A stretch of 64,000 bases of DNA, taken from Amycolatopsis sp. CA-128772 (lineage in GTDB: Bacteria; Actinomycetota; Actinomycetes; Mycobacteriales; Pseudonocardiaceae). Within the stretch, counting starts at the first letter, position 1; the number at the start of each line of letters is the position of its first letter. This document shows positions 51,601 to 59,714 of the stretch, one piece after another. The stretch is from positions 204 to 64,203 of the forward strand of contig NZ_PPHG01000092.1 in NCBI RefSeq assembly GCF_002904295.1, written 5' to 3'. The position numbers and the translations under genes are program-made. A model generated the notes under the pieces. It had not been told where the DNA came from and did not search any database. It saw only the letters and a program-made list of their open reading frames with translations.

Positions 51601-51758
51601 CGGCGATCGGCGGCGACCCGGACGTGTCCGCCGTCCGGGCGCGGCTGGTCGAATCGCTCGGCGTCGGCGGGTTCGAGCGGGCCTACCGGACGGGCCTGGG
51701 GATGAGCGCGCAGAAGGCCCTGGAGCACTCGATCGGGGGAGAGGTGTCCACAACTTAG
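48657..51758 (+). CDS. SARP-family AfsR-like transcriptional regulator with NB-ARC domain
   Basis: 1033 residues. N-terminal OmpR-type DNA-binding domain (about 1-90), BTAD (about 95-240), NB-ARC ATPase with Walker A GPGGTGKT at 284-291, LLVLDNCEHVVDV as Walker B, and TSREPLGITGE, then a long C-terminal TPR-like helical region. No LuxR-type helix-turn-helix at the C terminus. Such proteins often control secondary metabolism. No biosynthetic cluster is adjacent, so the target is unknown. Starts at ATG 48657. Confidence 0.88.
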   Translation: MRFGVLGAVAAWRPDGTQVAVGGPRSRMLLALLALEAGRFVPAERLIDGMYGEHPPDGAANALQSQVSRLRTALKELAPVEFTAAGYRLAVAPDEVDVHCFERLAREGRALLKNGEHARAAAVLGEALALWRGPAFSDLADAPFAAAQTARLDELRADAADDHVEARLPLGQAEDLLAGLRETVAAHPLRERPRAQLVRALATAGRPADALAAFEGARRTLADELGADPGPELAEAHLAVLRGETEKPVLPALPAQLTSFVGRGDELRQVAGLLDRSRLVTLTGPGGTGKTRLAVEVAAAQAGPVAFAELAPHDGTGVAQGVLSALGLRESSRGGPQDPAERLIAALRERSTLLVLDNCEHVVDVAARLVARLLAGCPGLRVLATSREPLGITGEQLAPVPRLAVPPPGTPAARAREFAAVRLFADRAAASDPAFVVDDTTIGDVQHICAALDGLPLALELAAARVRALAPGEIAARLDDRFRLLARGSRTAEARHRSLRGVVEWSWNLLTDAERELARRLTVFAGGATAAAAAEVCGADVDLLPELADKSLVEAVGGRFRMLETIRAFGGEKLAEAGEAEAVHRAHAEYFLRFAGEADPMLRTADQLTWLARLDADYDNILAALRWATGHDVALALRLVPLLAMYWWMRGRRFEGAGLSRAVVARCSPELREEYVEEFLVCVLGALAGPPHESLEQYLPLVRRYATDGSWAPRSPMLVMLLGVVAGPPGHDDELLGRGESLLATGDAWSWALLPMGMGLRSMMSGDLAGAEEGLREGAAQFRALGERWGLSMALDHLSQLLTWRGEHEAALPMMDEALGLMHEIGATDDAADLICRRAWTRLLSGDRAGARADYELAAATARRSGMPESRATAYLGLANLSRFSGDLTAARELCERALAECAGGSFAAETVRAAAMISLGWLELAEGRPAAAAALHREALLVGRRRNAGDVMAFALEGLAGVAGPEQAAVLLGAAAAVRGTAIGGDPDVSAVRARLVESLGVGGFERAYRTGLGMSAQKALEHSIGGEVSTT

Positions 51759-51783
51759 GACACGTAGGCTGGGATCACCCGCC

Positions 51784-51844
51784 CCGCGGACGTCCGCGGC
51801 CGAGCTCAGGGGCCGGTTCCCGCAGATCAGCCCGCGAACCGGCC
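51784..51844. terminator. Palindrome and hairpin after SARP gene
   Basis: CCGCGGACGTCCGCGG at 51784-51799 is a perfect 16-base palindrome. It is followed by a 9-bp stem, GGCCGGTTC at 51811-51819 and its complement at 51836-51844. They lie between the SARP stop and the lhgO start, so they may end SARP transcription; the palindrome could also be an operator for lhgO. Confidence 0.55.
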
Positions 51845-51873
51845 GCGGCCGCATACGCGTAGCCTGATCGACC

Positions 51874-53064
51874 GTGCGTAACGTGGTAGTCGTCGGGGGC
51901 GGGATCGTCGGTCTGGCCGTGGCCTGGGAGCTGACCAGGCGCGGGCTGGACGTCACCGTCCTGGAAAAGGAATCCCGCTGGGCGGCCCACCAGACCGGCC
52001 ACAACTCGAACGTCGTGCACGCCGGGCTCTACTACAAGCCCGGCTCCTTCAAGGCGCGGATGTCCGTGGCCGGCAACCGGTCCATCGTGGACTTCGCGCG
52101 CCAGTACGGCGTGCCCGTCGAGGTGTGCGGGAAGCTCGTCGTCGCCACCGACGAGCGCGAGATCCCCGCCCTGACCACCCTCGCCGAACGCGCCGAGGCC
52201 AACGGCGTCCCGGCGAAGCAGATCTCGGCCGCCGAGGCCCGCGAGTACGAACCCGAGGTCGCCTGCGTCGCCGCGCTGCGGGTCGAATCCACCGGGATCA
52301 TCGACTTCCCCGCCGTCTGCCACACGCTCGTCCGGCTGCTCGACGAAGCCGGCGTCGACCTCCGGCTGAACTCCCCCGCGCTGGCCATCCGGGCCGGGGA
52401 CACCGGCGGGGTCGAGGTCGCCACCGGCGACGACGTCGTCCAGGCGGACGCCCTGGTGAACTGCGCCGGCCTGCACTCCGACCGCGTCGCCCGGCTGGCC
52501 GGGCTGACGCCGTCGGCGAAGATCGTGCCGTTCCGCGGCGAGTACTACGAGCTCAAGCCGGACCGGCGGCACCTGGTCAAGGGCCTGATCTACCCGGTCC
52601 CGGACCCGACCCTGCCGTTCCTCGGCGTGCACCTCACGCGGATGCTCGACGGCAGCGTCCACGCCGGCCCGAACGCCGTGCTCGCGCTGCGCCGCGAGGG
52701 CTACCGCTGGCGCGACTTCTCCCCGAAGGACGTCGCCGAGGTCGCGGCCTTCCCCGGCGCCTGGCGGCTCGCGAAGAAGTACGCGTTCCCGACCGGCCTC
52801 GACGAGGTCCGCCGCTCCTTCTCGAAGAAGCGGTTCGCCGCCAGCCTCGCCCGGCTCGTCCCGGCGGTCACCGCGGACGACATCGTCCGCCACGGCTCCG
52901 GCGTACGCGCGCAGGCAATGCGCCGCGACGGCTCGCTCGTCGACGACTTCCTCATCGAGACCGCGCGCGACCAGGTGCACGTCCTCAACGCCCCGTCGCC
53001 GGCCGCGACGAGCGCGCTGGAGATCGCGCGTCACATCGCGGACCAGGTGTCCTCGGAGAGCTAG
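51874..53064 (+). CDS. lhgO: L-2-hydroxyglutarate oxidase
   Basis: 396 residues, DAO-family flavoprotein. Oxidises L-2-hydroxyglutarate to 2-oxoglutarate. The FAD site VVVVGGGIVGLAVAWELTRRG opens the protein; QTGHNSNVVHAGLYYKPGS is the signature of LhgO, and VPFRGEYYEL and HLTRMLDGSVHAGPNAVLAL are conserved. GTG start. The stop overlaps the convergent lipoprotein stop by four bases. Confidence 0.92.
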   Translation: MRNVVVVGGGIVGLAVAWELTRRGLDVTVLEKESRWAAHQTGHNSNVVHAGLYYKPGSFKARMSVAGNRSIVDFARQYGVPVEVCGKLVVATDEREIPALTTLAERAEANGVPAKQISAAEAREYEPEVACVAALRVESTGIIDFPAVCHTLVRLLDEAGVDLRLNSPALAIRAGDTGGVEVATGDDVVQADALVNCAGLHSDRVARLAGLTPSAKIVPFRGEYYELKPDRRHLVKGLIYPVPDPTLPFLGVHLTRMLDGSVHAGPNAVLALRREGYRWRDFSPKDVAEVAAFPGAWRLAKKYAFPTGLDEVRRSFSKKRFAASLARLVPAVTADDIVRHGSGVRAQAMRRDGSLVDDFLIETARDQVHVLNAPSPAATSALEIARHIADQVSSES

Positions 53065-54062
53065 CCCGGCAGGTTCGCGGTGACCAGCCCCACGCCCTGC
53101 TTCACGACGTCGCAGGTCTTCGTGTCGTCGCCGATGAACCCGCTGACCACCTGCACCGACGACGTGTCCGTGATGGCCAGGGTCGCGCCGCAGGTGACCC
53201 GCAGGCCGCCCATGTTCGGGAACAGGCCCCACTTCTTGCCGCCGACGTCGACGGTTTCGGTCGGGTCGACACCCTTCGCGCCCGGCCACTCGCCGACCGG
53301 CGTGCTCGGGCCGAACCAGACCTCGAACGCCTTCTGGCCGCCGTCGCCGTCGGTGTCGTCCCAGAGGCAGTAGGACGCGTTCGGCACCGTGGACGAGGTG
53401 TCCTTCTCGCCGTCGGGCGAGATGTTCTTCAGCTGGGCCACCTGGTCCGGCTTCAGCATCGCGCAGGGGTCCGCCGACAGCAGCGGGCCGCCCGGCTCCG
53501 GCTTGGCCGAGGTCGACGGCGTGACCGGCGGGGCGTCCTGCCCGCCCGGCAGGTGCGCCGCGACCTGCGGGATCGCCAGTTTCGCCTGCTCGCAGGACTT
53601 GTCCAGCTTGCTCGTCGAGACGCCGACGTAGGCGAACGACTTGGCGCCGAGCAGGGCGTAGAACGTGCAGTCGTCGGGCAGGATCGAGGCGTACTGCGTC
53701 CAGGTGAGCCCGCCGATCTGCTGCGGCCCGGACTTCTTGATGGCACCGGAGATGTACTCGTTGAAGTCCATGTCCGAGGCGACGCCGACGTTGAGGACGG
53801 CCGACGGCTCGACGTCGTCCTTCGAGCTCCAGAGGCACATCGGCGGCTGCAGCCGCTCCTTGTTCTCCGGCACCGACCGCCCCGGCGTCCGGTAACCGAG
53901 CCCGTCGACCTGGGCTTCGTCGAGGAGCACGCAGGCGTCGACGGCCTTGACGATCGGGCCCTGGCCGGGCACCGGCGACGCCGTACCACCGACCGTGACC
54001 GCGCAGCCCGTCACCACGGTCACGGCCGCCAGCGCCGCCGCTGCCTGCCACTTCTTCCGCAT
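53061..54062 (-). CDS. Lipoprotein with two DUF3558-like domains
   Basis: 333 residues. Signal peptide with lipobox VVTGC at about 16-20. Two similar globular domains each start with a Cys/Leu-rich segment (DACVLLDEAQVDGLGY and DPCAMLKPDQVAQLKN) and share a CLW segment (PPMCLWSS and SYCLWDD), joined by a Pro/Ser linker at about 175-197. This looks like an internal duplication. Extracytoplasmic. Function unknown. Confidence 0.75.
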   Translation of the reverse strand: MRKKWQAAAALAAVTVVTGCAVTVGGTASPVPGQGPIVKAVDACVLLDEAQVDGLGYRTPGRSVPENKERLQPPMCLWSSKDDVEPSAVLNVGVASDMDFNEYISGAIKKSGPQQIGGLTWTQYASILPDDCTFYALLGAKSFAYVGVSTSKLDKSCEQAKLAIPQVAAHLPGGQDAPPVTPSTSAKPEPGGPLLSADPCAMLKPDQVAQLKNISPDGEKDTSSTVPNASYCLWDDTDGDGGQKAFEVWFGPSTPVGEWPGAKGVDPTETVDVGGKKWGLFPNMGGLRVTCGATLAITDTSSVQVVSGFIGDDTKTCDVVKQGVGLVTANLPG

Positions 54063-54126
54063 GAGTCCTCCCGTTCGGCCCGGACACTACTGGGACGAAC
54101 GGAGCAGCACCGCGGATCCACCCGAT

Positions 54127-55389
54127 TCAGCGGGGCGTGAGGACTTCCTTGCCGCCGACGAACGGGCGCAGCGCCTCCGGCACGCGGACCGAGCCGTCCT
54201 CCTGCTGGTGGTTCTCGACGATGGCGACGATCCAGCGGGTGGTGGCCAGGGTGCCGTTGAGCGTCGCGGCGATCTGCGGCTTGCCGTTTTCGTCGCGGTA
54301 GCGGACCGAGAGGCGGCGGGCCTGGAACGTCGTGCAGTTGGACGTCGAGGTCAGCTCGCGGTAGGTCTCCTGGGTCGGGATCCACGCCTCGCAGTCGAAC
54401 TTGCGGTGCGCGGACGTGCCGAGGTCGCCGGTCGCGGTGTCGATCACCCGGTAGGGCACCTCGATCTTGGCGAGCATCTGCTCTTCCCAGCCGAGCAGCC
54501 GCTCGTGCTCCGCCTCGGCGTCGGCCGGCTTGGCGTAGACGAACATCTCGACCTTGTCGAACTGGTGCACCCGGATGATGCCGCGGGTGTCCTTGCCGTA
54601 CGAGCCGGCCTCGCGCCGGTAGCAGGACGACCAGCCCGCGTAGCGGTTCGGGCCGTCGTTCAGGTCGAGGATCTCGTCGGCGTGGAAGCCGGCGAGCGGC
54701 ACCTCCGACGTGCCGACGAGGTAGAGGTCGTCGTCTTCGAGGTGGTAGATCTCGCTGGAGTGCTGGCCGAGGAAACCGGTGCCGGCCATGATCTCCGGGC
54801 GGACCAGCGACGGCGTGATCATCGGCGTGAAGCCGTTCTCGAGCGCCTGCGCGATGGCCATGTTGAGCAGGCCGAGCTGCAGCTGGGCGCCGACGCCGGT
54901 GAGGAAGTAGAACCGCGAGCCCGACACCTTCGCGCCGCGTTCCATGTCGACGCCGCCGAGCGCTTCGAGCAGCTCGAGGTGGTCCTTCGGCGCGAAGCCG
55001 AGCTTCGTCGGCTCGCCGACGTGCTTGAGGACGGTGTAGTCGTCCTCGCCGCCGACCGGCGCGCTCGGGTGGACCAGGTTCGGCACGGTCCGGAAGAGCG
55101 TGTCGAATTCTTCCGACGCGGTGTTCTGCTCGACCTCGGCCGCCTTGACCTGCGCGGCGAGCTCCTTGGCCGTGGCCAGGAGCTGCTGCTTCTCCTCCGG
55201 CGGCGCCTTCGGGATCTGCTTGCCGAGCAGCTTCTGCTCGTTGCGCAGCTTGTCGGCGGCCGCGATCGAGGACCGGCGCCGGGAGTCGAGGGAGAGCAGC
55301 TTGTCGACCACTCCCTCGTCTTCGCCACGGGCGCGCTGCGACGCGCGCACGGCTTCCGGGTCATCGCGCAGAGTCCTGGGGTCAATCAC
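54127..55389 (-). CDS. serS: Seryl-tRNA synthetase
   Basis: 420 residues, normal bacterial length. N-terminal coiled-coil tRNA-binding arm (about 25-105), then the class II core: motif 2 in GWSSCYRREAGSYGKDTRGIIRVHQF, and motif 3 in NGTLATTRWIVAIVENHQ. TSEVPLAGFHADEIL is typical. Acts in the cytoplasm charging tRNA-Ser. The start is at 55389. Divergent from the class III aminotransferase gene. Confidence 0.97.
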   Translation of the reverse strand: MIDPRTLRDDPEAVRASQRARGEDEGVVDKLLSLDSRRRSSIAAADKLRNEQKLLGKQIPKAPPEEKQQLLATAKELAAQVKAAEVEQNTASEEFDTLFRTVPNLVHPSAPVGGEDDYTVLKHVGEPTKLGFAPKDHLELLEALGGVDMERGAKVSGSRFYFLTGVGAQLQLGLLNMAIAQALENGFTPMITPSLVRPEIMAGTGFLGQHSSEIYHLEDDDLYLVGTSEVPLAGFHADEILDLNDGPNRYAGWSSCYRREAGSYGKDTRGIIRVHQFDKVEMFVYAKPADAEAEHERLLGWEEQMLAKIEVPYRVIDTATGDLGTSAHRKFDCEAWIPTQETYRELTSTSNCTTFQARRLSVRYRDENGKPQIAATLNGTLATTRWIVAIVENHQQEDGSVRVPEALRPFVGGKEVLTPR

Positions 55390-55507
55390 GGGTCAGAGGG
55401 TAGTCCGTACAGACTGTGCGGCCCTACTGGGTTATCCCGACAGTCTGATCGTTGAAGCGCTGTTCACGGCCTCCTCATACTCGCTTGAGACCCCGAGGAG
55501 GCGTTCG

Positions 55508-56797
55508 ATGTCCGATGAGCTGCTCGCCCGGCACCGCGCAGTCATGCCGTCCTGGATGTCGCTGCTCTACGAAGAGCCCATCGAGATCGTGCACGCGCAC
55601 GACCGCCGGATGACGGATTCCCAGGGGCGCACCTACCTGGACTTCTTCGCCGGCGTGCTGACCAACTCGATGGGCTACGACGTCGCCGAGATCGGCGACG
55701 CGGTCCGCAAGCAGCTCGACACCGGCATCCTGCACACGTCCACCCTCTACCTGATCCGCTCCCAGATCGAGCTGGCCGAGCGGATCGCGAAGCTGTCGAA
55801 CATCCCGGACGCCAAGGTGTTCTTCACCAACTCGGGCAGCGAGGCCAACGACACGGCCCTGATGCTGGCGACGCAGTACCGCCGCAGCAACCAGGTGCTG
55901 GCCATGCGCAACTCCTACCACGGCCGCTCGTTCGGAACGGTCGCGATCACCGGCAACCGCGGCTGGTCGGCATCGGCACTGAGCCCGGTCAAGGTCAGCT
56001 ACGTCCACGGCGGCTACCGCTACCGCAGCCCCTTCCGGGACCTGTCGGACGCGGCGTACATCGACGCGTGCGTGGCGGACCTGGTGGACGTCCTGGACAC
56101 GGCGACGGCGGGCGACGTGGCCTGCCTGATCGCCGAGCCGATCCAGGGCGTCGGCGGCTTCAGCCTTCCCCCGGACGGCCTGTTCCGGGCGATGAAGGAG
56201 GTCCTCGACTCCTACGGGGTCTTGTTCGTCTCCGACGAGGTCCAGACCGGCTGGGGCCGCACGGGCGAGCACTTCTGGGGCATCGACGCCCACGGCGTGA
56301 CGCCGGACATGATGACGTTCGCCAAGGGCCTGGGCAACGGCCTGGCGGTGGGCGGCGTCGTGGCCCGGGGAGACGTCCTGGACTGCTTCCAGGCCCAGTC
56401 GTTCTCGACGTTCGGCGGCAACCCGGTCTCGATGGCGGGAGCCACGGCGGTCCTGGACTACATCAAGGACCACGACCTCCAGGCGAACTGCGCGGCCCGG
56501 GGCACGCAGCTGCTGTCCGGCCTCCGGGCGGCGGCATCACCGCTGGTGGCCGAGGTCCGCGGCAAGGGCCTGATGATCGGCGTCGAGCTGATCAAACCGG
56601 GCACGACGGAACCGAATGTCCCGGCGGCGGCCAGGATGCTGGAGGAGACGAAGAAGCGCGGCCTGCTGATCGGCAAGGGCGGCCTGCACGGCAACGTGCT
56701 GAGGCTGGGCCCCCCGATGACCCTCACCGCGGAGGAGGCTCAGGAGGGCTTGGAAATCCTGGTGGACGCCCTGGCGGCGACGCACGCGGCCCTCTGA
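55508..56797 (+). CDS. Class III aminotransferase (GABA/alanine-glyoxylate type)
   Basis: 429 residues. PLP fold type I of the ornithine/GABA aminotransferase group. FFTNSGSEANDTALMLA, NSYHGRSFGTVAITGN, IAEPIQGVGG, FVSDEVQTGWGRTGEHFWG with the ring Asp, and the Schiff-base Lys in MTFAKGLGNG. The ATG at 55508 is preceded by GAGGAGG. AGXT2-like alanine:glyoxylate or GABA/beta-alanine transamination is possible; substrate is not resolved. GAGCCCGGGCTC at 56804-56815 forms a short palindrome at its end. Confidence 0.88.
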   Translation: MSDELLARHRAVMPSWMSLLYEEPIEIVHAHDRRMTDSQGRTYLDFFAGVLTNSMGYDVAEIGDAVRKQLDTGILHTSTLYLIRSQIELAERIAKLSNIPDAKVFFTNSGSEANDTALMLATQYRRSNQVLAMRNSYHGRSFGTVAITGNRGWSASALSPVKVSYVHGGYRYRSPFRDLSDAAYIDACVADLVDVLDTATAGDVACLIAEPIQGVGGFSLPPDGLFRAMKEVLDSYGVLFVSDEVQTGWGRTGEHFWGIDAHGVTPDMMTFAKGLGNGLAVGGVVARGDVLDCFQAQSFSTFGGNPVSMAGATAVLDYIKDHDLQANCAARGTQLLSGLRAAASPLVAEVRGKGLMIGVELIKPGTTEPNVPAAARMLEETKKRGLLIGKGGLHGNVLRLGPPMTLTAEEAQEGLEILVDALAATHAAL

Positions 56798-56813
56798 ACG
56801 ACCGAGCCCGGGC

Positions 56814-57386
56814 TCAGGCCGGCCGCCTGAGCCCGTCCATCAGCAGGTCCAGCAGGCGGCCGGCCCTGGCCGCCTGCGCGGGCCGGGGAGCCACGGTGAA
56901 AATGCCGATGAGGGCGGCGGCGATGTCCTCGGCGGTGACGTCGGTGCGGAGGTCCCCCGCCGCCCGGCCGGCGTCGAGGACGGCGGAGATGGCCGCCAGC
57001 AGCTCGGTCCGGGTCTGCGCGTGGGCGATTTCGCCCGCCTCAATCATCGCGAGCAGCGTGTCGAGCATGCCGTTCTTGGTCGCGATCCAGTCCCCGAACA
57101 GGTCCATCCAGCGCCGCATCGCCGCGGCCGGCGCCAGCCGGCCGAGCAGCTCGCGGGCGCCGGCGGTCAGCCGCCCGACCTGGTCCCGGTAGACGGCGTC
57201 GACTAGCGCCTCACGGGTCGGGAAGTGCCGGTAGAGCGTGGCGATACCGACCCCCGCCTCGCGGGCGATCGCCCGCATCGGCGGCTCGGCGCCGGCCGAC
57301 GCGAACATGCGCGTCGCCACCGCGAGCAACTGGTCCCGGTTGCGGGCTGCGTCCGCCCGCGCGGTACGCGACTCCCCTTCGGCCAA
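56814..57386 (-). CDS. TetR-family transcriptional regulator
   Basis: 190 residues. N-terminal helix-turn-helix: LLAVATRMFASAGAEPPMRAIAREAGVGIATLYRHFPTREALVDAVY pattern (about 18-64), followed by a ligand domain. Divergent from the oxidoreductase gene; an inverted repeat suited to TetR binding lies between them, so it probably represses that gene and itself. Confidence 0.9.
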   Translation of the reverse strand: MAEGESRTARADAARNRDQLLAVATRMFASAGAEPPMRAIAREAGVGIATLYRHFPTREALVDAVYRDQVGRLTAGARELLGRLAPAAAMRRWMDLFGDWIATKNGMLDTLLAMIEAGEIAHAQTRTELLAAISAVLDAGRAAGDLRTDVTAEDIAAALIGIFTVAPRPAQAARAGRLLDLLMDGLRRPA

Positions 57387-57424
57387 AACGGATCACGCTC
57401 CGGTTGTGCTAGGTTGACTCAGGT

Positions 57425-57444
57425 AAACGGAGCATAGTCCGTTT
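57425..57444. promoter_or_regulatory. Candidate TetR operator
   Basis: AAACGGA-N6-TCCGTTT, perfect 7-bp arms, in the 83-base gap between the divergent TetR and oxidoreductase genes. Confidence 0.65.
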
Positions 57445-57469
57445 CACCGCGCCAAGGAGGCAGGCGTCC

Positions 57470-58429
57470 ATGCAGCAGCAGCACAGCCGGCCGTCGACGA
57501 GCACGAGCACGGCGGTCCGGCTCACGTCGTTCGGCGGCCCGGAGGTCCTGGACCTCCACGAGGTTCCGGCGCCCCAGGCCGGCCCGGGGCAGGTCCGGGT
57601 GCGGGTCACCGCGGCCGGCCTCAACCCGATGGACTGGATCATGACCGCCGACGCGGACACCGCCGCCCGGTTCGGCTTGCGCCTCCCGGCCGGCTTCGGG
57701 ACCGACTACGCGGGCGTGGTCGACCAGGTCGGCGCCGGCGTGACCGGCTTCGCCCCGGGCGACCGCGTGTTCGGCGGCGCGCTGTCCCGCGCGGTCGCCG
57801 GCTTCGTGGTCGTCGACGCGGCCGGCGAGACCGCGGCGAACGAGGCCCACCCCACCCCCGACGGCGTCGACGACCACACGGCCGCCACCCTCGCAATCGC
57901 CGGCCGCACGGCATCCGCCGCCCTCGCGGTGGTCACCCCGGGCCCGCAGGACACGGTGCTGATCGGCGGCGCGGCCGGCGGCGTCGGAGTGTTCGCTGTC
58001 CAGCTGGCCCGGATGACCGGAGCCCGCGTCCTCGGAACGGGCTCGCCGACATCGGCCGATTTCCTGCGCGACCTGGGCGCCGAGCCGGTCACCTACGGAG
58101 CCGGCCTGGCCGACCGGATCCGCACCCTCGCACCCGGCGGCCTCACCGCGGCCATCGACCTGCACGGAACCGAGACGGCCCACACCGCACGCGAACTCGG
58201 CGTCCGCCCCGACCGGATCTGCACCATCGCCGCCCAGGTCGAAGGGGCACGGGCAGCCAACGGCGCAAACGCCCCAGTGGGCGCGCTGAACGAGCTCGAA
58301 CGCCTGGTGGCGGCGGGCCGCGTACGGGTACCGATCGCGGCGACGTTCCCGATCGAGCAGATCCGCCAGGCGGCGGAGCTGCAGGCGGGACGGCACGTGC
58401 ACGGGAAGATCGTGATCGACCTCGATTGA
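57470..58429 (+). CDS. NADP-dependent quinone oxidoreductase-like MDR protein
   Basis: 319 residues, zinc-free medium-chain dehydrogenase/reductase. VRVTAAGLNPMDWIM at the N terminus, GTDYAGVVDQVGAGVTGFAPGDRVFG, the cofactor motif VLIGGAAGGVGVFAVQLA, and a C-terminal HGKIVIDL end. AAGGAGG precedes the ATG. Likely a cytosolic reductase for quinones or enals, induced through the adjacent TetR regulator. The exact substrate is unknown. Confidence 0.87.
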   Translation: MQQQHSRPSTSTSTAVRLTSFGGPEVLDLHEVPAPQAGPGQVRVRVTAAGLNPMDWIMTADADTAARFGLRLPAGFGTDYAGVVDQVGAGVTGFAPGDRVFGGALSRAVAGFVVVDAAGETAANEAHPTPDGVDDHTAATLAIAGRTASAALAVVTPGPQDTVLIGGAAGGVGVFAVQLARMTGARVLGTGSPTSADFLRDLGAEPVTYGAGLADRIRTLAPGGLTAAIDLHGTETAHTARELGVRPDRICTIAAQVEGARAANGANAPVGALNELERLVAAGRVRVPIAATFPIEQIRQAAELQAGRHVHGKIVIDLD

Positions 58430-58525
58430 GGAGCTGGGTGGTCATCCCAGAGCCTGCCCGTCCGGCGAGGACATTCTTTTGATTCTGCCGCGGGTGAATT
58501 CTCTGCCGCGGCAGAGCGGGTCCAA

Positions 58526-58644
58526 CCTCCCCCGCCCCTCCGGTGGGATTTTCAGTCGACGCTCGGGTTTGTCAAGGCGGGAAAGCGTGCCTTGACAAAC
58601 CCGACCGTCGACTGAAGAGCGGCTGGGATGAGGGGCGGGGGAGG
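58526..58644. repeat. Large nested inverted-repeat element
   Basis: Inner 28-base arms at 58551-58578 and 58589-58616, with one mismatch and a ten-base loop, contain TTTGTCAAGGC and GCCTTGACAAA. Outer perfect 14-bp arms are at 58526-58539 and 58631-58644. A separate palindrome CTGCCGCGGCAG lies at 58503-58514. The element fills the middle of the 340-base gap 58430-58769 between convergent genes; the rest of that gap shows no gene. It could end transcription from both sides or be a dispersed repeat. Confidence 0.85.
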
Positions 58645-58769
58645 TCTGGTGACGTCCTTGCCCGGCCTGAGCTGCCGGCCGCTGGTTTGCGCCCGCTGTG
58701 GGCAACTCCGCCGCCGGCCGCCGGTTTTGTCGGTGCCCTCCGGTAGCGTGGGATTCGGGGGCTTCTCCG

Positions 58770-59684
58770 TCAGCCGCGGACGAATCTCGCCACGTGTTCC
58801 GCCAGCTCCTCGCCCTTGTCCTCCTGCAGAAAATGTCCCGCGTCGGCGATCACCGGGTGCTCCCGGCCCTGCGCGCCGCGCATCGACCTCCGCAGGATCG
58901 GGGCCATTCCTGCCGTTATCGGGTCGCCGTCGGAAAATGCCACCAGGAAGGGAATTTCCAGTTCCGTCAGCGTCTTCCAAGCCGCGCGGTTCGACGATGA
59001 TGCCGGGTCGTCCGGGCGGTACGGCACCAATGATGGCATTGCCCTTGGGCCCGCCTTGTACATCTCGTTCGGAAACGGTGCGTCGTACGCCGCGCGCTCG
59101 GCCTCGGAAAGCCTTGATCGGCAGCCCGATTGAACAAACCGGCCGACGTCCAGCAGTGGGGCCTTTTCGACCGCCGTGCGGAATGCGTGCCACTCCGGGG
59201 GCATGTCGACGTCACCCGTCGGGAGGCCCGTGTTCGCCGCCACCACTCCTGCGAATCGCGATGGTGATGAAGCCACCATTCGCAAGCCGATCAATCCGCC
59301 CCAGTCCTGGCCGACCAGGGTTACGTCCTTCAGGCCCAGTGTGTCGAATGCGAATGCTCGCATCCACTCCACGTGGCGGGCGTAACTGTGGTCGGCCACG
59401 TCGGCCGGCTTGTCCGATCGGCCGAAGCCGACCAGGTCCGGGGCGATTGCGCGCAAGCCCGCTGTCGCCAAGACCGGCAGCATTTTGCGGTACAGGTACG
59501 ACCAGCTCGGCTCGCCGTGCAGGAGCAGGACCACCGGGCCGTCCGCTGGGCCTGCCTCCACGTAACCCACTCTGATCACGCCGCCGTTCGGGTCCGCCAA
59601 GTCGGCGTAGCGGGGCTCGAAGGGGAAGTCGGGCAGGTCCGTGAACCGGTCGTCCGGTGTCCTCAGCAGGCGCACGGCCCCCAC
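58770..59684 (-). CDS. Haloalkane dehalogenase-like alpha/beta-hydrolase
   Basis: 304 residues. Oxyanion motif HGEPSWSYLYRKM, nucleophile Asp127 in GQDWGG followed by Trp128, which binds halide, and the catalytic His in DAGHFLQEDKGEE. IAPDLVGFGRSDKP is typical of the DhlA/DhmA subfamily. Cytoplasmic. It cleaves carbon-halogen bonds in the family; epoxide hydrolase or other hydrolase activity is possible. The gene lies between the hairpin element and the DUF350 gene. Confidence 0.88.
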   Translation of the reverse strand: MGAVRLLRTPDDRFTDLPDFPFEPRYADLADPNGGVIRVGYVEAGPADGPVVLLLHGEPSWSYLYRKMLPVLATAGLRAIAPDLVGFGRSDKPADVADHSYARHVEWMRAFAFDTLGLKDVTLVGQDWGGLIGLRMVASSPSRFAGVVAANTGLPTGDVDMPPEWHAFRTAVEKAPLLDVGRFVQSGCRSRLSEAERAAYDAPFPNEMYKAGPRAMPSLVPYRPDDPASSSNRAAWKTLTELEIPFLVAFSDGDPITAGMAPILRRSMRGAQGREHPVIADAGHFLQEDKGEELAEHVARFVRG

Positions 59685-59714
59685 GCTAGTGCGAACGGAC
59701 CAGCGCAGCCAGCA

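Noticed and set aside
48858..52004. Very long open frame on the minus strand (about 1048 residues) opposite the SARP gene
   Set aside because: It is the antisense of a clear SARP gene with recognisable domains; its translation is Arg/Gln/Ala/Pro-biased low-complexity sequence typical of GC-rich shadows.
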